A stretch of 64,000 bases of DNA from Methylobacterium dankookense (GCF_902141855.1 NZ_CABFVH010000002.1:1-64000), one strand, 5' to 3'. Counted from the stretch's first letter, positions 47,077-56,902 are shown. Translations and numbers: made by a program. Notes: a model not told the origin generated them from the sequence alone.

Positions 47077-48510
47077 ATGGACCAGCCGCTTCCGGGGCAC
47101 GTGACCCCCGATCCGGTCCTCACCCGGGTCGAGACGGTGATGGCGGTGATCGAGGCGCGCATCGCCGGCCGCCTGCTGGCGCCCGGCGCGCGGCTGCCCT
47201 CGGTGCGCGCCTTCGCCCTCGCGCAGGGCGTCTCGAAATCGACGGTGGTCGAGGCCTACGATCGGCTGGCCGCGCAGGGCGCCATCGTCTCGCGGCCGGG
47301 CTCGGGCTTCTACGTCGCCGGGCGCCCGGCCCCGTTCTGCCTCGCGGCCGCCGGGCCGAGCCTCGACCGGGCGGTTGACCCGCTCTGGATCAGCCGGCAG
47401 ACCCTCGAATCCTATCCCGACGCCCTCAAGCCCGGCTGCGGCTGGCTGCCGCCGGACTGGATGCCGGAAGAGACCCTGTCGCGGGCGCTGCGCCGCGTCG
47501 CCCGCGAGGGCGGGCCGGCGCTCACCGCCTACGACCGGCCGATCGGGCTGACGCCGCTGCGCACGCATCTGGCCCGGCGCCTGACCGAGCGCGGCATCGA
47601 CGCCCATCCGGACCAGATCGTGCTCACGGAATCGGCGACCCAGGCCGTCGATCTCGTGCTCCGCTTCCTCACCGGGCCCGGGGACACGGTGCTGGTGGAC
47701 GATCCCTGCTACTTCAACTTCCACGCCCTGTTGCGGGCGCAGCGGGTGAAGGTGGTGGGCGTGCCCTTCGGGCCGCTGGGGCCGGACCTCGCCGTTCTCG
47801 AGACCACGCTCGCGACGCACCGGCCGCGCCTCTACCTGACGAATTCCGGCCTCCACAACCCGACCGGCGGCTCGCTCACCCCGGCCGTCGCCCACCGCGT
47901 GCTGCGCCTCGCCGAGCAGCACGGGACCCTGATCGTCGAGGACGACGTCTACGCCGATTTCGAGCTGGAGCCGGGGCCTCGGCTCGCCGGCTTCGACGGG
48001 CTGGAGCGGGTGATCCAGGTCGGCGGCTTCTCCAAGACCCTGTCCTCGGCCGCGCGCATCGGCTTCGTCGCCATGCGGCCGGACTGGGTCGACCAGTTCG
48101 TGGACCTGAAGGTGGCGGTGAGCCTCGGCGACCCGCACCTCGCCGCCAGCGTGGTGCTGCAGGCGCTCACCGAGGGCAGCTACCGCCACCACATGGACGC
48201 CGTGCGCGGGCGGCTCGCCGAGGCGCGGGGGCGGACGCTCACGCGCCTGCGCGCGGCGGGCCTCTCCGTTCCGCACACGCCGCCGGCCGGCATGTTCCTG
48301 TGGGCGCGCCTGCCGGACGGGCTCGACGCCGCCGAGATCTCGCGCCGGGCGCTCGCGGAGCGCGTGGTGCTCGCCCCCGGCAACGTGTTCAGCCTGAGCC
48401 AGGGCGCGGCGGGCTTCCTGCGCTTCAACGTGGCCCAATGCGCCGACCCGCGGGGCTTTGCCGCGCTGGAGCGGGCGATGGCCGGCGCCTGCGGCCCCGC
48501 GGCGGCCTGA
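47077..48510 (+). CDS. MocR/GntR regulator with aminotransferase domain
   Basis: 477 residues. N-terminal GntR winged helix (about 15-85; RLPSVRAFALAQGVSKSTVV), then a type-I PLP aminotransferase-like domain with the PLP lysine K320 in GGFSKTLSSAARIG. This is the MocR architecture: a PLP-sensing transcription factor rather than an enzyme. MocR proteins often regulate divergent or linked vitamin-B6, amino-acid or transporter genes. The ATG at 47077 follows GGTATGGTGAGG. The adjacent small membrane protein/EamA unit is the likely target. Confidence 0.92.
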   Translation: MDQPLPGHVTPDPVLTRVETVMAVIEARIAGRLLAPGARLPSVRAFALAQGVSKSTVVEAYDRLAAQGAIVSRPGSGFYVAGRPAPFCLAAAGPSLDRAVDPLWISRQTLESYPDALKPGCGWLPPDWMPEETLSRALRRVAREGGPALTAYDRPIGLTPLRTHLARRLTERGIDAHPDQIVLTESATQAVDLVLRFLTGPGDTVLVDDPCYFNFHALLRAQRVKVVGVPFGPLGPDLAVLETTLATHRPRLYLTNSGLHNPTGGSLTPAVAHRVLRLAEQHGTLIVEDDVYADFELEPGPRLAGFDGLERVIQVGGFSKTLSSAARIGFVAMRPDWVDQFVDLKVAVSLGDPHLAASVVLQALTEGSYRHHMDAVRGRLAEARGRTLTRLRAAGLSVPHTPPAGMFLWARLPDGLDAAEISRRALAERVVLAPGNVFSLSQGAAGFLRFNVAQCADPRGFAALERAMAGACGPAAA

Positions 48511-48915
48511 TCCGCCTGAGGCATTCGGCTTGGACCGATCGCCACGTGCTCGCTTCCGGACAGTTGCCGGCCGGCCACGCGGCCTCTACATCGGCGGTCC
48601 CCGCGGCCGATGCGCCTGAAGGTTTCGCGAGCCCGCTCGGGCCGGCATGGTAGCGGGGTCGGCAGTGACGGGGCGGCCCGGACCAGTTCTCTGGACCGTT
48701 CCTGTGAGACCCAGTGGGCCGGGCCGCTGCAGGAGTGTCGGAGGCGCGGGGAACAGGAACCGTGGATCCGGCGCATGGCCCACAACGATTGCCCTGCCCC
48801 GTTCCGGGACGGCAGCCCCCGCGGGTGTTGTCCCTTCGTTCACGCTCCCTGGTAAGGATGATGGCGGGGCCGGGAACGGCCCGCGTGCCACCGCGTTTCC
48901 TCGGGCCTGACGACC
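48511..48915. other. Gene-free stretch after MocR gene
   Basis: 405 bp without a supported gene. Overlapping short open frames on both strands are Arg/Gly-rich shadows. No strong hairpin with a T-run was seen. A promoter for the small protein at 48916 presumably lies near 48828-48870, but no convincing boxes are visible. Confidence 0.4.
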
Positions 48916-49203
48916 ATGCGACGCCTCCTCACGGGCGGCATCAAGGCGATCCTGGCGATCGCCGCCCTCTCCACCGCAGCCCATTGGGCCCTCCGCGTGC
49001 AGCGGGAGCCCGCCCCCACCGTCGCACGGGCCCCGGCCCTGCCGGAGCCGACCACCACGGGCTCGATCGAGCCGCGCAAGGTCGAGCGACCGAGCGTGGC
49101 CGAGAGCCCGGCCCGCGGCCTCGACCAGCAGCATCTCGGCGCGCTCATCGCCAGCCATAGCGGCGCGGCCAAGGTGCAGAAGACGACCGCGAAGCAGCGC
49201 TGA
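48916..49203 (+). CDS. Small membrane-anchored hypothetical protein
   Basis: 95 residues: MRRLLTGGIKAILAIAALS forms a basic start and one hydrophobic segment (about 8-24), followed by a Pro/Thr/Ser-rich periplasmic stretch (PTVARAPALPEPTTTGSIEP) and a basic end. Probably anchored in the inner membrane with its body outside. The TTTGSIEP-type motif occurs in many short alphaproteobacterial envelope proteins. Function unknown. Confidence 0.6.
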   Translation: MRRLLTGGIKAILAIAALSTAAHWALRVQREPAPTVARAPALPEPTTTGSIEPRKVERPSVAESPARGLDQQHLGALIASHSGAAKVQKTTAKQR

Positions 49204-49303
49204 CCGGAGCCGACGCAGGTGAGACCTGCGCCGGGCCGCCTCGCCTGTGCCGTCAACCTCGGGTAGCGGGTGCGCGCGCCTTCGCCCGAGAGACCTTTCA
49301 GAC

Positions 49304-50221
49304 GTGAGCCAGGCAGACGCCGAGACCGATACCCGCGCGGCCCGCAGCCGGCGGCTCCTCGGCATCGCGCTGATGTGCGGGGCGGTGGTCTCCTTCGCGA
49401 GCCTCGACGCCTGCGGCAAGACCCTGGCCCGGCTCGGCGTCGACCCGCTGGTGGCCACCTTCATGCGCTACGCGGTGAACGTGGCGCTGATCACCCTCGT
49501 GCTGAACCCGGTGCGCCGGCCGGAGGTGGTGAGGAGCCGGCGCCTGGGCCTGCAGGTGGTGCGCTCGCTCCTCCTGTTCGGCACCACCGCCCTCAACTTC
49601 CTGGCCCTGCGCTACTTGCAGATGGCCGAGACGGTCTCGATCCAGTTCGCGGCGCCGCTGGCCGTGGCGCTGCTGGCGGGGCCGCTCCTCGGCGAGCGCT
49701 CCTCGCGCGAGCGGCTCGCGGCCATCGCGGTGGGCTTCCTCGGGGTGCTGGTGATCGTGCGGCCGGGCGTCGGCGACGTGCATCCGGCCGTGCTGCTCAG
49801 CCTCGGCAACATGGCCTGCTACGCCTTCTACGTGATCCTCACGCGCAAGCTCGCGGCCTACGATTCCACCGCGACGACGATGTTCTATTCGGGCCTCGCC
49901 GGCCTCGCGGTGATGGCGCCGGCCATGCCCTGGCTCTGGACGACGCCGCAGAGCTGGCAGGTCTGGGCGCTGCTGATCGGGATCGGCTTGCTCGGCACCT
50001 TCGGGCACTGGCTCCTGATCCTCGCCCATGCCCGGGCCCCGGCGAGCGTGCTCGCGCCCTTCATCTACACGCAGCTGATCTGGTCGGTGACCCTGGGCTT
50101 CCTCGTCTTCGGCGACGTGCCGAGCGGCTGGACGCTCGCCGGCGCGCTCGTGGTGATCGGCTCCGGCCTCTACCTGCTCGCGCAGGAAGCCCGGCGCCGG
50201 CCGCGGGCCGGTCCGGCGTAG
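49304..50221 (+). CDS. EamA-family (DMT) transporter
   Basis: 305 residues with ten hydrophobic segments. A cytoplasmic N-terminus (VSQADAETDTRAARSRR) precedes LLGIALMCGAVVSFASLDA. The GTG at 49304 was chosen because it starts the protein just before the basic residues that flank the first helix; upstream in-frame starts read low-complexity sequence. Substrate unknown. Converges on the metal-binding protein gene (stops 16 bp apart). Confidence 0.86.
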   Translation: MSQADAETDTRAARSRRLLGIALMCGAVVSFASLDACGKTLARLGVDPLVATFMRYAVNVALITLVLNPVRRPEVVRSRRLGLQVVRSLLLFGTTALNFLALRYLQMAETVSIQFAAPLAVALLAGPLLGERSSRERLAAIAVGFLGVLVIVRPGVGDVHPAVLLSLGNMACYAFYVILTRKLAAYDSTATTMFYSGLAGLAVMAPAMPWLWTTPQSWQVWALLIGIGLLGTFGHWLLILAHARAPASVLAPFIYTQLIWSVTLGFLVFGDVPSGWTLAGALVVIGSGLYLLAQEARRRPRAGPA

Positions 50222-50237
50222 CCTCCGCGAGCCTGCC

Positions 50238-51179
50238 TCACTCCGCCCCGAGCGCCCCCCGGAACGCGCCGAGATTGGCCCGCATCAGGTCGAGATAGGT
50301 CGGCGCCGGGCCGTCCGGCGGGGAGAGCGAGTCGGAATAGACCTTGCCGCCGATCCGGGCGCCGCTCTCGCGGGCGATCTGCTGCATCAGGCGCGGGTCG
50401 GCGATGGTCTCCAGGAAGACGGCCGGGACCTTGTCGCGGCGGATCTGGCGGATGATCCGCGCCACGTCCCGGGGGCTCGCCTCGCTCGCCGTCGAGACGC
50501 CCTGCGGCGCGAGGAAGGCGAGGCCGTAGGCGGCGCTGAAATAGCCGAAGGAATCGTGCGTGGTGATGATGCGGCGGTGCTCCGTGGGGATCGCCGCGAT
50601 GGTCTGGCGGATCTCGCCCTCCAGCCGGTCGAGGGCGGCCGTGTAGGCGGTCGCGTTGCGGGCATAATCCTCGGCATGGGCCGGGTCCGCCTTGGCGAGC
50701 CCATCGCGGATATTGGCGATGTAGGTCTTCACGTTCGCCACGCTCTGCCAGGCATGCGGGTCGATCTCGGAGGCGTGCTCCGCCCCGTGCGCGTGGCCGT
50801 CCTTCTCGCCGTGGTCGTGATCGTGCTCGGGATTGCCCGCGATGGTGCGCACCCCCGCCGAGGCCACGACCACCGGCGCCTTCGCCCCGGAGGCGCGGAT
50901 CAGGCGGTCGATCCAGCCCTCGAAGCCGAGCCCGTTCACCACGATCACCTGGGCCTGGGCCAGGGCCCGCGAATCGGCCGGGGCCGGGCTGAAGCCGTGC
51001 GCGTCCGCGCCGGGCGCCACGAGGCTCGTCACGCTCACATGCGGGCCCCCGACCTGCCGCACGAGGTCGGCCAGGATCGAGAAGGTCGCCACCGCCCGAA
51101 GCGGCTCGGCGGCGGCCGCCGGCAGGGCGAGCCCGACGAGGATCAGCAGCGCGCCGATGCCGCCCGCCGCCCGGGACAT
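50238..51179 (-). CDS. Zn/Mn ABC transporter substrate-binding protein
   Basis: 313 residues of the ZnuA/SitA (TroA) family. A signal peptide (GALLILVGLALPAAAA) precedes a mature part opening AVATFSILADLVRQVGG. A His-rich loop (EHDHDHGEKDGHAHGAEH, about 118-136) lies before DPHAWQSVANVKTYIANI. This loop and the metal ligand pattern favour zinc. No permease or ATPase gene is adjacent, so this is an orphan binding protein. An inverted-repeat site upstream resembles a metal-regulator box. Confidence 0.88.
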   Translation of the reverse strand: MSRAAGGIGALLILVGLALPAAAAEPLRAVATFSILADLVRQVGGPHVSVTSLVAPGADAHGFSPAPADSRALAQAQVIVVNGLGFEGWIDRLIRASGAKAPVVVASAGVRTIAGNPEHDHDHGEKDGHAHGAEHASEIDPHAWQSVANVKTYIANIRDGLAKADPAHAEDYARNATAYTAALDRLEGEIRQTIAAIPTEHRRIITTHDSFGYFSAAYGLAFLAPQGVSTASEASPRDVARIIRQIRRDKVPAVFLETIADPRLMQQIARESGARIGGKVYSDSLSPPDGPAPTYLDLMRANLGAFRGALGAE

Positions 51180-51240
51180 CCAGAACCTCGCCCGCAAACC
51201 CGCCTCCCCGCTCGCATCGATCCGTCCGGCGTGGAGGTAG

Positions 51241-51255
51241 TGTAACAATGTTGCA
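51241..51255. promoter_or_regulatory. Possible Zur/Mur-type operator
   Basis: An imperfect inverted repeat, TGTAAC-AAT-GTTGCA, lies 62 bp upstream of the metal-binding protein start. It stands out as AT-rich in this genome and resembles Fur-family (Zur or Mur) boxes. Not a consensus match; regulation by zinc or manganese is inference. Confidence 0.35.
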
Positions 51256-51393
51256 GACACAAGCGGGATACAGCCCGCGCACATGACGGAGTTGTCATGC
51301 GCCGGACAGGACCGGGCCATGCGAGCGCGGCCATTCTGGCATCGCGCGCAGGACCCTCCGCAGGCCCCCTGGCGCACACGATTGGAGACCATC

Positions 51394-51939
51394 ATGTCCC
51401 GACGCGTCATCTCGGGTGTCATCCTGGCGGGCGTGGCCGCCCTCTCGCTCGCGGGCGTCGCCGCGGCGCGCGACGAGCGGGCCGATCCGTTCGGCGCCCC
51501 GTTCGGCCCCAAGCGCTGGAGCCATTTCTCGAAGGAGGACCGGGCCGCCTTCGCCGATGCCCGCATCGCGGCCCTCCATGCGGGCCTGCGCCTGACCCCC
51601 GACCAGGAGAAGCTGTGGCCGCCGGTCGAGGGCGCGATCCGCGACCTCTCGCGCCTGCGCCAGGAGCAGCGCGAGGCGCGCCGCGAGCGCGGCCGCATGA
51701 TCGACGACGCGCCGGCGGCTTTGCGCGCCATGGCGGATGCCGCGAGCGCCCGGGCGGACGCCCTGCGCAAGCTCGCCGACGCCTCGGGCCCGCTCTACGC
51801 CACCCTGGACCAGGACCAGAAGCGCCGCGCCATGATGCTGTCGCGCCCCATGCGCGGGCCGGGCTTCTGGCATCGCGGGCATGGCCGGCACGGCGGCCCG
51901 GACGAGGGCCCGCATGGAGGCCCCGGCGGCCCGCACTGA
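51394..51939 (+). CDS. LTXXQ-motif periplasmic protein (Spy/CpxP-like)
   Basis: 181 residues. Signal peptide SGVILAGVAALSLAGVAAA. The mature helical core carries LHAGLRLTPDQEKLWPPVEG, the LTxxQ signature of Spy/CpxP-like chaperones and metal-stress proteins. The His/Gly-rich end (HRGHGRHGGPDEGPHGGPGG) could bind metal. The ATG at 51394 fits the signal peptide. It is divergent from the zinc-binding protein gene and shares the 215-bp gap with it, so a metal-related role is plausible. Confidence 0.83.
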   Translation: MSRRVISGVILAGVAALSLAGVAAARDERADPFGAPFGPKRWSHFSKEDRAAFADARIAALHAGLRLTPDQEKLWPPVEGAIRDLSRLRQEQREARRERGRMIDDAPAALRAMADAASARADALRKLADASGPLYATLDQDQKRRAMMLSRPMRGPGFWHRGHGRHGGPDEGPHGGPGGPH

Positions 51940-52009
51940 CCCGCCTCCCTTGATCCGCGGGGGTCCCGGCGGTTAACCCCGCCCACCTCCGCGGATTCGG
52001 AAGACAGCC

Positions 52010-53776
52010 ATGGCGCGCCTGAAGGGCGACACGATCCCGCTCCTCGCACGCCTCTGGCGCGAGTGGCTCTCGCCCCACCGAGCCACGCTTGGCGTGGTGC
52101 TGGTGCTGATCGCCGTGGTCGGCGCCGCCACCGGCCTCTACCCGGCCCTGATCAAGGCGGCCTTCGACGCCTTCGATCACAAGGACGAGGCGGCGCTCGC
52201 CTACGGGCCGGTCGTCGTCATCGTGGTCACCGCCGTGCGCGGCTTCGCCCTGCTCGGCCAGACCGTGCTGACGAACCGCGTCGTCACCCGCGTCGAGGCG
52301 GACATGCAGGCCGCCCTCTACGGCCACCTGATCGAGGCCGACCTCGCCCAGCTCGGCCGCGAGAGCCCGGCCGCCTTCACCCAGCGCTTCACCACCGATT
52401 TCGCCTTCATCAAGGAGGCGCTGACCCGCATCTCCACCGTGCTCCTGCGCGACGTGGCGATGCTGGTCGGGCTCGTGGCGGCGCTGATCTGGATGGATCC
52501 GGTGCTGACGCTGGTGGCTGCCGTCACCGTGCCCTTCGTGGCCGGGCCGATCGGGCGGATCGGCCGCAAGCTGCGGCGCGTCTCCACCACCACGCAGGAG
52601 CAGATGGGCGCGACCGCGAGCCTGATCTCGGAGAGCCTCACGGGCGTGCGCGTCGCCAAGACCTACGCCATGGAGGGCTACCTCAAGGAGCGCGCCCGGA
52701 CCTCGCTCGACGAGGTGCGCCGCCTCAAGATGAAGGCGGCCAATGCCCGCGGCCGGCTCGACCCGCTGCTCGAGATCGGCGGCGGCCTCGCGGTCGCCGG
52801 CGTGCTGATGCTGGTGGGCAACCGGGTGATGTCGGGCGAGCGCACGGTCGGCGACTTCACCGGCTACGTGGCCGCCCTCCTGCTCGCCGCCCAGCCGGCC
52901 CGGGCGCTGGGCACCCTCAACGCGATCCTGCAGGAGGCGGCCGCCGCGCTCCACCGCTACTTCGACCTGATGGACGAGGCCCCGACCATCCGGGAGCGGC
53001 CGGACGCCGTGCCGCTCCGGGTCACGGCCGGCGCGATCCGCTTCGCGGACGTGCGCTTCCGCTACCGCGCCGACGCGCCGGCCCTCGAAGGGATCGACCT
53101 CGACGTGCCCGCCGGCACCACCACGGCGCTGGTCGGCCGCTCGGGCTCGGGCAAGTCGAGCCTGCTCAACCTCGTGCCGCGCCTCTACGACGTGACCGGC
53201 GGCGCCGTGTCCATCGACGGGCAGGACGTGCGCGCGGTGACGCTTGCCTCCCTGCGCGCCGCGGTCGCCGTGGTCTCGCAGGAGGTCACCCTGTTCGACG
53301 ACACGGTCGCCGCCAATATCGGCTTCGGCCGGCCCGGCGCGACGCAGGCCGAGATCGAGGCGGCGGCGCGCGCGGCGGCGGCGCACGACTTCGTCGCCCG
53401 CCTGCCCGAGGGCTACGATTTCCGCGTCGGTCCCGCCGGGCAGCGCCTCTCGGGGGGTGAGCGTCAGCGCATCGCGCTGGCCCGCGCCTTCCTCAAGGAC
53501 GCGCCGATCCTGCTCCTCGACGAGGCGACCTCGGCCCTCGACGCCGAGAGCGAGCGCCTCGTGCAGGAGGCGCTGACCCGGCTGATGCGCGGGCGCACCA
53601 CCCTCGTCATCGCCCACCGCCTCTCCACCATCCGCGCCGCCGACCGGATCGTGGTGATGGAGGCCGGCCGCGTCGCCGAGATCGGCCGGCACGAGGATCT
53701 GCTCGCGGCCGACGGCACCTACGCCCACCTGCACCGCATCCAGCGCGACGAGCCCGGGATCCTGACGGGGGCCTGA
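52010..53776 (+). CDS. MsbA-type ABC exporter
   Basis: 588-residue half-transporter with a fused membrane domain (about 20-310, six helices) and nucleotide-binding domain (about 340-580). Walker A is GRSGSGKSS at 376-384, the signature [15 protein letters not shown] begins at 480, and Walker B is [11 protein letters not shown]. The architecture matches lipid A or multidrug exporters of the MsbA/ABCB group. The substrate cannot be stated. Start ATG at 52010, 70 bp after the LTXXQ gene. Confidence 0.92.
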   Translation: MARLKGDTIPLLARLWREWLSPHRATLGVVLVLIAVVGAATGLYPALIKAAFDAFDHKDEAALAYGPVVVIVVTAVRGFALLGQTVLTNRVVTRVEADMQAALYGHLIEADLAQLGRESPAAFTQRFTTDFAFIKEALTRISTVLLRDVAMLVGLVAALIWMDPVLTLVAAVTVPFVAGPIGRIGRKLRRVSTTTQEQMGATASLISESLTGVRVAKTYAMEGYLKERARTSLDEVRRLKMKAANARGRLDPLLEIGGGLAVAGVLMLVGNRVMSGERTVGDFTGYVAALLLAAQPARALGTLNAILQEAAAALHRYFDLMDEAPTIRERPDAVPLRVTAGAIRFADVRFRYRADAPALEGIDLDVPAGTTTALVGRSGSGKSSLLNLVPRLYDVTGGAVSIDGQDVRAVTLASLRAAVAVVSQEVTLFDDTVAANIGFGRPGATQAEIEAAARAAAAHDFVARLPEGYDFRVGPAGQRLSGGERQRIALARAFLKDAPILLLDEATSALDAESERLVQEALTRLMRGRTTLVIAHRLSTIRAADRIVVMEAGRVAEIGRHEDLLAADGTYAHLHRIQRDEPGILTGA

Positions 53777-53881
53777 CCGGGTGCACGCCGTCTCCGGTCC
53801 GTGACGCGCGCCCGCGCCGGACCGGAATCCCCTTCGGCGGAGCGCGCCCTAAGATCCGTCCCGGACGTGCAGGGGACGGCG

Positions 53882-54922
53882 ATGGCGGGTGAGGCTTTCG
53901 GACGGACGCGGGACGGCGAGCCGGTCACCCGCTACACCCTCGCCCGCGGCGCCCTGCGCCTGCAGGTGATCGATTACGGCGCGATCGTCACCCGTCTCGA
54001 GGTGCCGGACCGGGCGGGCCGCGCCGCCAACGTCGTGCTCGGCCTCGACGCGCTCCAGGGCTACGAGACGGTGAGCCCGCATTTCGGGGCCGTGGCGGGC
54101 CGCTTCGCCAACCGGATCGCGGGCGGGCGCTTCCCCCTCGACGGGCGCGTCGTGGCGCTGCCCGTCAACGACCCGCCGAACACGCTGCACGGCGGCCCCG
54201 AGGGCTTCGCCAAGCAGCTCTGGCGGGCGGAAGCGGTGGAGGAGACCCGCCTCGTCCTGGCCCGGCGCTCCTGCGACGGCGAGATGGGATTTCCCGGCAA
54301 TCTCGACGTGAGCGTCACCTACAGCCTGCCCGAGGACGGCATGGTGCGGATCGACTACGCCGCCTGGACCGACCGGCCGACGGTGCTGAACCTCACGAAC
54401 CACAGCTATTTCAACCTCGCCGGCGAGGGGGCGGGCGACGTGCTCGGCCACGAGGTCCGGCTCTTCGCCGACGCCTTCACGCCGACGGACGCGGTGCAGA
54501 TCCCCACTGGCGAGATCCGGCCGGTCGCCGGCACGCCCTTCGACTTCCGCGAGGCCGTGCCGCTGGGCGCGCGAATCCGCGAGGCCGATCCGCAACTCGT
54601 GCGGGCCAAGGGCTACGACCACAATCTCGTGCTGCGGGGCGCGGCCGGGACGCTCCGGCCCGCCGCCGTCTGCCGCGACCCGGGCAGCGGGCGCGTCCTG
54701 GAGGTCGCGACCACGCAGCCGGGCCTGCAGCTCTATACCGGCAACACCCTCGACGGCACGCTCGTCGGCCCCTCGGGGCGGACCTACCGCTCGGGCGACG
54801 GGGTCTGCTTAGAGACGCAGGGCTTCCCCAACGCGCCGAACCGGCCGGATTTCCCCTCCGCCGTGCTGCGGCCGGACGAGCGTTTCGCCGCGGTGACGAC
54901 CTGGCGCTTCAGCGCGGGCTGA
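53882..54922 (+). CDS. galM: Aldose 1-epimerase
   Basis: Galactose mutarotase family, 346 residues. Hallmarks are the early NTLHGGPEGFAKQLW histidine block, LTNHSYFNLAGEG, and the catalytic glutamate in CLETQGFPNAPNRPDFP. The ATG at 53882 has a ribosome site (AGGGGACG); the open frame extends 27 codons upstream without conserved sequence. The stop codon lies inside a perfect 26-base stem shared with the convergent pheA end. Confidence 0.93.
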   Translation: MAGEAFGRTRDGEPVTRYTLARGALRLQVIDYGAIVTRLEVPDRAGRAANVVLGLDALQGYETVSPHFGAVAGRFANRIAGGRFPLDGRVVALPVNDPPNTLHGGPEGFAKQLWRAEAVEETRLVLARRSCDGEMGFPGNLDVSVTYSLPEDGMVRIDYAAWTDRPTVLNLTNHSYFNLAGEGAGDVLGHEVRLFADAFTPTDAVQIPTGEIRPVAGTPFDFREAVPLGARIREADPQLVRAKGYDHNLVLRGAAGTLRPAAVCRDPGSGRVLEVATTQPGLQLYTGNTLDGTLVGPSGRTYRSGDGVCLETQGFPNAPNRPDFPSAVLRPDERFAAVTTWRFSAG

Positions 54923-54930
54923 AGCGCCAG
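54901..54930. terminator. Bidirectional hairpin between galM and pheA
   Basis: A perfect 13-bp inverted repeat (left arm CTGGCGCTTCAGC) around a GCGG loop covers the last seven galM codons including the stop at 54920-54922, and lies 1 bp from the pheA stop. It can fold in both transcripts and probably ends or protects both. No T-run follows on either strand. Confidence 0.7.
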
Positions 54931-54931
54931 G

Positions 54932-55786
54932 TCACTCCGCCGGGGGCCGCGCCGCCTCGCGGAAGGGATGGGCCGGATAGGTGCCGATGATCTTCAACTC
55001 GCGCGAGAAATAGGCGAGCTCGTCGAGCGCCCGGGCGAGCGCCGGGTCGTCCGGATGGCCGTCCACCTCGGCGTAGAACTGCGTCGCGGTGAACTGGCCC
55101 TCGACCATGTAGCTCTCGAGCTTCGACATGTTGATGCCGTTGGTCGCGAAGCCGCCGAGCGCCTTGTAGAGCGCGGCCGGGATGTTGCGCACCTTGAAGA
55201 TGAAGCTCGTGACGAAGGGGCCGTCGGATTGCGGGGCCGGCTCGGCCTGGGGCGCGAACACCACGAAGCGGGTGGTGTTGTGGGCCTCGTCCTCCACGTC
55301 CCGGGCCAGGATGTCGAGGCCGTAGACGCCCGCCGCCATGGCCGGCGCCAGCGCGCCCCGGCTCGGATCGCCGCCCTCGGCCACTTCGCGGGCGGCGCCC
55401 GCCGTGTCGCTCGCCACCACGGCCCTGAGGCCCAGGCGCCGGATGATGCGGCGGCACTGGCCGAGCGCGTGGACGTGGCTGTGCACGCTGCGGAGATCCT
55501 CCACCTTGGTGCCGGGCAGCGCCATGAGCTGGAAGTGGATCGGCAGGAAGTGCTCGGCCACGATGTGCAGCGGCGAGGTCGGGATCAGGTGATGGATGTC
55601 GGCCACCCGCCCCGCGATCGAGTTCTCGATCGGGATCATGGCGCGCGCGGCCCGCCCCTCCGTCACCGCCGTGAGGGCGTCCTCGAAGGTCGGGCACGGC
55701 AGGTAGGTCCAGCCGGGAAAGGCCTCGGCGCAGATGATGTGCGAGTTGGCCCCGGGCTCGCCCTGGTAGGAGATCGTGGTGTTCAT
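54932..55786 (-). CDS. pheA: Prephenate dehydratase
   Basis: Makes phenylpyruvate for phenylalanine synthesis. The protein begins ISYQGEPGANSHIICAEAFP and has CPTFEDALTAVTEGRA, MIPIENSIAGRV and the TRFVVF motif holding the catalytic threonine. A C-terminal ACT domain (SFIFKVRNIPAALYKALGGF ... KLESYMVEGQFT) gives Phe feedback control. 284 residues is typical of the mono-functional enzyme. The ATG at 55786 was preferred over an upstream one at 55828. kdsB lies upstream on the same strand. Confidence 0.96.
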   Translation of the reverse strand: MNTTISYQGEPGANSHIICAEAFPGWTYLPCPTFEDALTAVTEGRAARAMIPIENSIAGRVADIHHLIPTSPLHIVAEHFLPIHFQLMALPGTKVEDLRSVHSHVHALGQCRRIIRRLGLRAVVASDTAGAAREVAEGGDPSRGALAPAMAAGVYGLDILARDVEDEAHNTTRFVVFAPQAEPAPQSDGPFVTSFIFKVRNIPAALYKALGGFATNGINMSKLESYMVEGQFTATQFYAEVDGHPDDPALARALDELAYFSRELKIIGTYPAHPFREAARPPAE

Positions 55787-55873
55787 GGTCTTCTTTGGTC
55801 CGTCCGGCCCGTCCGCATTCCGGCCCATGGGGCCGGCGCGGTCGCGCGTGCTCCGTGCGCCTGCACGGCGATG

Positions 55874-56617
55874 TCAGGTGAGGGAGCGGCCGGCCATGAC
55901 GGCGCGGGCGCGTTCGAGATCGGCGGGGGTGTCGACGCCGAGCGGCAGGTCGTCGACGACCACGGCGTCGATGCGCATGCCGGCCTCCAGCGCGCGCAGC
56001 TGCTCCAGCTTCTCGCGGGTCTCCAGCGTGCCCGGCGGCAGCGCCATGAAGCGGGCGAGCGCGGTCCGGCGATAGGCGTAGAGGCCGATATGGTGGAAGA
56101 GCGGGCCCTCGCCCCAGGGCGCGCGGGCCCGGGTGAAGTAGAGGGCGCGCAGGCGCCGCGGACCGACCGGGTGGCCGACGAGCTTGACCACGTTCGGGTC
56201 GTCCGCCTCCTCGGCCCGCGTGATCTCGGCGCAGAGGGTGGCGATGTCGACCGTCCGGTCGGCGAGCGGGGCCACCGCCGCGCCGATCGCGGCCGGGTCG
56301 ATCGTCGGCAGGTCGCCCTGCACGTTGACCACCACGTCGTGGCGCCCGTCCGGATCGAGGCGCTCCAGCGCCTCGGCGAGGCGGTCGGAGCCGGAGGGGT
56401 GGTCGGCCCGGGTCATCACCGCGAGGCCGCCCGCCGCCACCACGGCCTGCGCGATGGCGTCGGTGTCGGTGGCGACCACGACCGGGCCGATGCCCGCCTC
56501 CACGGCCCGGCGCCAGACATGCACGATCATCGGCTCGCCCGCGATGTCGGCGAGCGGCTTGTTCGGCAGGCGCGTCGCGGCGAGGCGCGCGGGGATGAGG
56601 ACGAGGGGATCGGACAC
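55874..56617 (-). CDS. kdsB: CMP-KDO synthetase
   Basis: 3-deoxy-manno-octulosonate cytidylyltransferase, activating KDO for lipopolysaccharide inner core. The start [20 protein letters not shown] is the CTP-binding signature, and [12 protein letters not shown] and [11 protein letters not shown] are conserved. 247 residues is normal. The GTG at 56617 gives the canonical N-terminus; earlier codons to 56677 encode a basic unconserved leader. Divergent from the cytochrome gene, and 87 bp upstream of pheA, a common alphaproteobacterial order. Confidence 0.95.
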   Translation of the reverse strand: MSDPLVLIPARLAATRLPNKPLADIAGEPMIVHVWRRAVEAGIGPVVVATDTDAIAQAVVAAGGLAVMTRADHPSGSDRLAEALERLDPDGRHDVVVNVQGDLPTIDPAAIGAAVAPLADRTVDIATLCAEITRAEEADDPNVVKLVGHPVGPRRLRALYFTRARAPWGEGPLFHHIGLYAYRRTALARFMALPPGTLETREKLEQLRALEAGMRIDAVVVDDLPLGVDTPADLERARAVMAGRSLT

Positions 56618-56902
56618 GGGGCGGACACCGGCTTTGCGACGGCCGCGTGCCTTAACAGGCCCTCCCGGCCTTGTCATGGCGGGGGCTCGGCGCAGGTCTT
56701 GGCGCGGGGTTCTGCACAGGGGAAGGCGCGCGGGCGGCGCCGAACTGTGGAGGGATCCGATACGCGGATGCGACAGTTGTGCCCTGCAACCAAGGGACGG
56801 GGCGATCCGGCATTGTCAAGATCGCCCCGGAGCGGCTAAGGCACCCTCGAAATCTTCCAATGTCCGGTGCCCTGCCCGCGGCGCCCGTGGAGTTGAGAGA
56901 GC

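Noticed and set aside
45904..48510. 868-codon open frame before the MocR regulator
   Set aside because: The region before 47077 is antisense to the EamA gene and low complexity.
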